In this document: positions 41,730 through 46,395 of the stretch, piece by piece
Position numbering within the stretch: position 1 is the stretch's first letter
Layout of the letters: every line of letters begins with the position of its first letter
Source of the DNA: Acholeplasmatales bacterium
Lineage (GTDB): Bacteria > Bacillota_I > Bacilli_A > Acholeplasmatales > Anaeroplasmataceae
NCBI GenBank assembly: GCA_017542485.1
Contig: JAFXXC010000028.1
Span: forward strand, 1 to 46,395
Direction of reading: 5' to 3'
Length of the DNA: 46,395 nucleotides
Program-made: the position numbers and the translations under genes
The notes under the pieces: model-generated
The model's database searches: none
The model's input: the letters and a program-made list of their open reading frames with translations, nothing else
Told to the model about the DNA's origin: nothing

Positions 41730-44700
41730 TGAAAAAGAGAAATGTTATTTTAGCATCTATTTTAGGTGCAAGTGCTTTAGCAGTAGGTGTTACTGGTGTA
41801 ATTATATCTAATAGCAACAATCAAACCAATTCTTATATAGAAGAAAACTTATCATTTAATGAAAGTACTTTAGCAGAAGATGGTATTTTTGCTCAAGGTT
41901 TTTCATCTGATAAATTAGAATATCCTGTATTGATGGCAGAAAATGAAACATCAGAAATAGTTAAGCCTAAAATCGGATGTCAATATGCTTATGATGAAAG
42001 TAAAGGAAAAGTATCTATTAGATTCTTCGGTGCTATAGCATCCGAGAAGGTTGATGCCATATGGACAAGAGCATTATATAACGCTGATGGTTCAGTAAAT
42101 AATGCACTTACTGTTAGTACAAGACAATCTACTGTAGCTTATAGTAAATTAGCATATATGGATGGAAGTGTATTAAAAACTAAATCTGCTATAGATGAAG
42201 AAGATGAAAATGGTGATAATCCATATAAATATTATGTAATTTATACAATAACTGATATTCCAGTAGAAACATATCAAAACTGTAAATTACGTGTTTCTTT
42301 GGAGTTGTCAAATGATGCTAATACAGTAAATTCAAAGGTAGGTTCAGTAAGACCAACAAGTAATCCATTATCAACTATTGAATCATATGATATTCTACTT
42401 GATATGAATAATTCATCTGGTAGTTACGGTAATTTTACTAATGGTAAAGCAAAAACTATTTATAAAACAACTGATGATTTAGATACAGATAATATTACTC
42501 CGTATATAGATGATGGAAATAATACATCATATAGTGTTTTAAGTGTTACTGGCTTTGAAAAAGGAGTTCCGGGAAAACAAACACTAACAGTTAATACTTT
42601 ATATGGTACTGCTAATTATGATGTTTATGTTGTCAATACTTTACCTAGTAGGGATGTACAAGATAATTATGTAGTAACAGTAGATAAGGACTATTTAGGT
42701 GAAATTGGTGCTGTTGATGGTGCTAAAGGTAATATGTTTACTACTATTAGTCAAGCCTTAGAATTCTTACAAGATACTGATAGAGTGCCTTATGAAGCAA
42801 ATAAGATTTTAAATATTGGTGCTGGTTATTATCGTGAAAAACTTGAAATAACTACAGCTAATTTAACAATAAATGGTGTTGGTATTGTAAAAGGAACTTA
42901 TTCAAAAGATGATAATTATGATTCTGATGAATTTGCTAGTGCAACTATAATTGAATTTGATACACTTTATGGTGTTAAAGATACAAATGGTTTCACACAT
43001 GATACAAACTCTACACAAACTGTACAGGTTAACGAAAGTGCTACAAATTGTAAGATGAATAATTTAACAATTTCTAATAAATGGAATTGTTATAAGTTCT
43101 TTGACGATATGGATAAAACTGATGAACATAGAGCATTGGCAATTTTAATTAGAGCAGATCAATTTGTCATGATAAATTGTTCACTTTTAGGTTACCAAGA
43201 TACAATAGAATTATTTAAAGGACGTCAATATTTCTATAATACATTTATTTCGGGTGTAACTGATTTTATATTTGGTACTAATAATACAACATTATTTGAT
43301 CACTGCGATATCCATACAATTTATAACGGATCAACTGATGGTGGATATATTAATGCATTTAAGGGTACTCATAGTTCAAATGGATCTGATTCAGTAAAAT
43401 ATGGTGCTATTTATTATAAATGCGATTTCACTAAAGATGATTTAGTAACTTCATCTAATACATCTATAGCAAGAGCTTGGGATGCATATTCTAAAGTATC
43501 TGTAATTGAATGTAATTTAGATTCTCATATATCAACTGCAGCATATACAACAAATGAAACAAAGAATCAAAGATACGTTGCATGGGATTCAACTGGAAAG
43601 AATGCACCAACATTATCTACAGTAGAATATGTAGAATATAATAATAGAGGTGCTAGTGCAGTTAATGAAACTCAAAATGGTATGACTTATTTAACTGCAG
43701 CTGAAGCAGCTGATTATTATGACTATTCAGTAATTTTTGGTAAGACTAATGGTAATGTATCATATAGCTTAGCTTGGAATCCTTATACTGGATTAGAGCA
43801 AGATAATAATACATATTATATATTCCATAGTACAGCTCCAACTACAGGAACATCATATGAGTTTGATCCGGCAGATTGTAATAAAACTGGCAATTATACA
43901 GTTGGTGATTTGACATTTACTAATTGTCAAAGAAGAACAGCTGGTAATGATGATTTATATGTTGGTGGTAGTATTTCATTTAGCGTTGAAGCAGGTACTA
44001 CTGTAACTGTTAATTCATATCCTGGATATCATGCTTATAAGATTGGCGATAAGTATGCAAATGTTGACTCTGTATCATTCTATTTTGAAAGTGCTCAAGA
44101 TGTTGTTATAGAGAGAGCTGGTGGAGATGCATTCTATTTGTATTCAATTGTATTTAATTCAACAAATCAAATAGATAACTCAGAGTATGTTGGTGTAGGA
44201 TTATCAAAATCATCAGTATCAATGTATGAAGGTGATACTTTAAACTTATCAACATTGAAAGTATATGCAGAATATAGCACAGGTTATATTATCTATTTAG
44301 ATAGTTCAGAATATACAGTTTCTGGTACAGTAGATACAAATATACCTGGTAATTATTCATACACATATACATACAATGAAAAATCAAAGAATCTTAATAT
44401 AGAAGTGAAAGAAAACTTAGTTGAGTATATTGCAGTTACAAACTATAAGGGTACGTATGGAGTTAACTCTAGTTTCGATGATAGTATGACTGTTACTGCT
44501 ACATATTCAAATGATAGTGTAAGAGTATTAGATGATACTGAATATGAAATTGATATTACAGAAGTAGATTTTAGTACTGTTGGTACATATCCTGTAACAG
44601 TAACGTACAAAGCTGATAACACTATTTATAAGACATTTAATATAACTGTTTCAGCTGGTAAATACACAGTAACATTTATGGATGGAGAAAATGTTGTTTC

Positions 44701-45844
44701 ATCTTGTACTGGCGCAGCTGGTGATTCTATAACATATCCAAGTGATACTTCAAAATCTGGATATCAATTTATTAGATATTATTTAGACGAAGATTTCACA
44801 AAAATTTTTGATAAAACTGTAATACCAGATGAAAATGTTGTTGTATATTTACGTTATATGGAATTAAATAAATCTGGTATAACTTATGTCTCAACAGAAT
44901 CTGAATTAGTTAATGCTATTTCTAATCAAAGGACAATTTGGTTAACAAATGATATTGATATGACTGGTTCAACTTATACTGGATTAGGAAATGCATGGGC
45001 AGGAAATATAAATGGATATGGATATACAATTAGTAATTGGACACCTACATATACTTCAAATCAACTAGGTTTCTTTGGTAATGCATATCAAGGTACAATC
45101 GAAGATGTTATTTTTAAAGATTGTGTAGTAAGTGATGGTGGTAATTCATTAGAATATTTAGGATTGTTAACTGCTGGAACTTATGATGATGAAATAATCA
45201 AAAATGTATATTTAATTAATTGCTCAATGAATACTTCAAAATCAAAAACAATTGGATTAATAGGAACAGTGCCTCAAGCTCATGGAAATAATCCATCATT
45301 AGCAATAACAAATTTAGTAATTGAAAATTGTAGTGTTGCTGGTACTCAATATATTGGTGGATTATTTGGATATGTACAAAATTCAACAGTGATAAGCATA
45401 ACTAACTCTAGTATTGATGTTTCATGTACTACATCTGGTGCAAAAATAATAGGCGGTATTGCTGGACAAATTCAAGGTTCAGCAAGTATTAGTGTAAATA
45501 ATTCAATGATAGATTTAACTATAGAATCAGGTAATACTTACATTGGTGGAGTTGTTGGTTACGCTAAGGCTGGAACAATTAATGTTTCAAATACTTCAAT
45601 TGAGTTAGATATTTCTGCAGCATATTCAATTGGTGGTGTTGCCGGTGAAGTAGTTGCTGCTGATGTCACAGTATCATTATCAAATGACTATGTTACAGGT
45701 TCTATTGTAGTTTCAAATGGATCATCTGATTATGAAAATACTTATGTTGGACGTAATGGTTCTTCTTATAATTATTCAACATGTACTTATAGTAAATTTA
45801 CATTAACTGGTGCTAGTGCAACATTCCAAGGTACTGAAGTATAA
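41729..45844 (+). CDS. Exported multi-domain pectinesterase with Ig-like, InlB-B and GLUG repeats
   Basis: A 1371-residue exported protein. The hydrophobic start VILASILGASALAVGVTGVI acts as signal or anchor. Residues about 80-220 form an unrecognised strand-rich domain (VSIRFFGAIASEKVDAIWTR). The pectinesterase domain (about 320-640) has GYQDTIELFKGRQYFYNTFI followed by SGVTDFIFGTN and FDHCDI, the CE8 catalytic signatures, so it would de-esterify pectin. A possible carbohydrate-binding region (about 690-810), two Ig-like domains (about 815-980), an InlB-B type repeat (YTVTFMDGENVV to VYLRYM) and GLUG repeats (IGGLFGYV, IGGIAGQI, IGGVVGYA, IGGVAGEV) follow. No C-terminal LPXTG anchor is seen. 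Confidence 0.88.
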   Translation: MKKRNVILASILGASALAVGVTGVIISNSNNQTNSYIEENLSFNESTLAEDGIFAQGFSSDKLEYPVLMAENETSEIVKPKIGCQYAYDESKGKVSIRFFGAIASEKVDAIWTRALYNADGSVNNALTVSTRQSTVAYSKLAYMDGSVLKTKSAIDEEDENGDNPYKYYVIYTITDIPVETYQNCKLRVSLELSNDANTVNSKVGSVRPTSNPLSTIESYDILLDMNNSSGSYGNFTNGKAKTIYKTTDDLDTDNITPYIDDGNNTSYSVLSVTGFEKGVPGKQTLTVNTLYGTANYDVYVVNTLPSRDVQDNYVVTVDKDYLGEIGAVDGAKGNMFTTISQALEFLQDTDRVPYEANKILNIGAGYYREKLEITTANLTINGVGIVKGTYSKDDNYDSDEFASATIIEFDTLYGVKDTNGFTHDTNSTQTVQVNESATNCKMNNLTISNKWNCYKFFDDMDKTDEHRALAILIRADQFVMINCSLLGYQDTIELFKGRQYFYNTFISGVTDFIFGTNNTTLFDHCDIHTIYNGSTDGGYINAFKGTHSSNGSDSVKYGAIYYKCDFTKDDLVTSSNTSIARAWDAYSKVSVIECNLDSHISTAAYTTNETKNQRYVAWDSTGKNAPTLSTVEYVEYNNRGASAVNETQNGMTYLTAAEAADYYDYSVIFGKTNGNVSYSLAWNPYTGLEQDNNTYYIFHSTAPTTGTSYEFDPADCNKTGNYTVGDLTFTNCQRRTAGNDDLYVGGSISFSVEAGTTVTVNSYPGYHAYKIGDKYANVDSVSFYFESAQDVVIERAGGDAFYLYSIVFNSTNQIDNSEYVGVGLSKSSVSMYEGDTLNLSTLKVYAEYSTGYIIYLDSSEYTVSGTVDTNIPGNYSYTYTYNEKSKNLNIEVKENLVEYIAVTNYKGTYGVNSSFDDSMTVTATYSNDSVRVLDDTEYEIDITEVDFSTVGTYPVTVTYKADNTIYKTFNITVSAGKYTVTFMDGENVVSSCTGAAGDSITYPSDTSKSGYQFIRYYLDEDFTKIFDKTVIPDENVVVYLRYMELNKSGITYVSTESELVNAISNQRTIWLTNDIDMTGSTYTGLGNAWAGNINGYGYTISNWTPTYTSNQLGFFGNAYQGTIEDVIFKDCVVSDGGNSLEYLGLLTAGTYDDEIIKNVYLINCSMNTSKSKTIGLIGTVPQAHGNNPSLAITNLVIENCSVAGTQYIGGLFGYVQNSTVISITNSSIDVSCTTSGAKIIGGIAGQIQGSASISVNNSMIDLTIESGNTYIGGVVGYAKAGTINVSNTSIELDISAAYSIGGVAGEVVAADVTVSLSNDYVTGSIVVSNGSSDYENTYVGRNGSSYNYSTCTYSKFTLTGASATFQGTEV

Positions 45845-45864
45845 CATTTTAATTAATTAATCTG

Positions 45865-45906
45865 GTGTATTCCCCCAAATCTCATCGGGGAATGCACTTT
45901 TTTGTA
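45865..45906 (+). terminator. Rho-independent terminator after the pectinesterase
   Basis: A gtgtattcccc/ggggaatgcac stem (11 bp, one G-U) is followed by a T-run. Confidence 0.95.
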
Positions 45907-45939
45907 TTTTATAAATAAAATTGATATTTGTTGAAAGAA

Positions 45940-46012
45940 AACTATCAAAATAGCACTCGAAAACGAGCAGGATTTTTCGCTTTTGAGAAAGGGATTTTTC
46001 CTTTATTCATAA
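45940..46012 (+). other. Leader with two small hairpins before the Rpn-like gene
   Basis: Two weak stem-loops are visible: ctcg-aaaa-cgag (about 45956-45967) and aaagg...ccttt (about 45988-46003). No clear promoter was found. They may be untranslated-leader structure. Confidence 0.25.
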
Positions 46013-46038
46013 TTAAAAATATAAGGAGAAGTAAAATT

Positions 46039-46395
46039 ATGAATATTAAAAGAGAATTATTGGGTATAACAGATGAGGTATTTAAGGATGTATTTTCTAA
46101 TCATCCTGATTTATTAGTTGGTTATGTAAATAAGATATGTGGATTAAATTTGAATCCAGAAAAAACAGAATGTAAGCCTTTAGAGGCAAAAAGAAGTGTA
46201 AATGGAAGAAGAGCGATATTTGATGTAAGATATGAATCAAGTGAAGAAGATTCAGTAGTACATATAAATATGGAAGCTCAAAAGATTAGACCACAAGAAG
46301 ATAAATTTAGAAGAAGAGAATTCTTTTATGTATCAAATCTATATTCAGAGGCATATAAAGAAGGAGATAGCTTTAGTAAGAATGTAAAAGTTAGA
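46039..46395 (+). CDS. PD-(D/E)XK nuclease-family protein (Rpn/transposase-like), truncated by window end
   Basis: The first 119 residues of a gene that runs off the window. LGITDEVFKDVFSNHPDLLV, then RRAIFDVRYESSE and VVHINMEAQK (D and E-x-Q of the PD-(D/E)XK core), then RRREFFYVSNLYSEAYKEG, match the Rpn/PDDEXK_2 family of transposase-like nucleases, often multicopy in gut Bacillota. An aaggag site precedes the ATG. Confidence 0.85.
   Translation, partial: MNIKRELLGITDEVFKDVFSNHPDLLVGYVNKICGLNLNPEKTECKPLEAKRSVNGRRAIFDVRYESSEEDSVVHINMEAQKIRPQEDKFRRREFFYVSNLYSEAYKEGDSFSKNVKVR

Overview
The window is a strongly AT-rich stretch of a low-GC Gram-positive-type bacterium. The order rplU-prp-rpmA-obgE, the RF2 gene, the near-consensus TTGACA/TATAAT promoters and many U-rich hairpin terminators point to Bacillota, class Bacilli in the broad sense (Erysipelotrichales or RF39-like uncultured gut lineages fit best). 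The exported multi-domain pectinesterase suggests contact with plant polysaccharide, as in a gut. Family assignments come from motifs read by eye; no database search was run. The genetic code looks standard: RF2 has the SPF and GGQ motifs and Trp is written TGG, although TGA is almost never used as a stop.

Layout. 1-1.7 kb: SDR dehydrogenase and a TetR-type regulator. 1.9-8.6 kb: a sulfur/thiol-looking operon that opens with a promoter, a Cys/Met-rich leader peptide and a terminator (a candidate attenuator). It continues with an amino-acid ABC importer (lipoprotein, frameshifted permease, ATPase) and three tandem paralogues of the glutathionyl-hydroquinone-reductase-like (Xi-class GST) family, the middle one broken by a stop. 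8.6-15 kb: acetyltransferase, remnants, a zinc-ribbon membrane protein, two c-di-GMP proteins (one with a late in-frame TGA) and a lipoprotein. 15-18.7 kb: membrane lipid block (flippase-like protein, pssA, psd, DUF2156 protein); the first and last resemble the two halves of MprF. 18.7-20.6 kb: three poorly known genes, one with a DUF697-like domain. 20.7-23 kb: ribosomal block with obgE. 23-25.5 kb: NAD salvage operon nadE-pncB-nadM-like. 25.5-30.7 kb: ParB-like protein, Lrp regulator plus aminotransferase, prfB, YitT-type protein, recX. 30.7-35.7 kb: glycogen phosphorylase, membrane MutS-like ATPase, HAD phosphatase.

35.8-38.2 kb is an accessory island: tRNA-Lys(CUU), a Bro-N/Fic protein, the decayed 3' end of a large serine recombinase, and a non-coding stretch with direct repeats, a palindrome and a leftward promoter. 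38.2-41.2 kb: small and membrane proteins of unknown role and a membrane-bound EAL protein. 41.2-45.9 kb: a pectinesterase operon with a cre-like box and palindrome at its promoter, a Ser/Thr-rich lipoprotein, a 50-residue acidic peptide and a 1371-residue exported pectinesterase. The window ends inside a PD-(D/E)XK (Rpn/transposase-like) gene.

The strongest candidate for something undescribed is the 1.9-8.4 kb unit: a leader peptide in which 10 of 26 residues are Cys or Met, in front of an importer and a run of Cys-motif redox paralogues. Several single-base lesions (permease, second paralogue, EAL protein, recombinase) mean either active gene decay or consensus errors.
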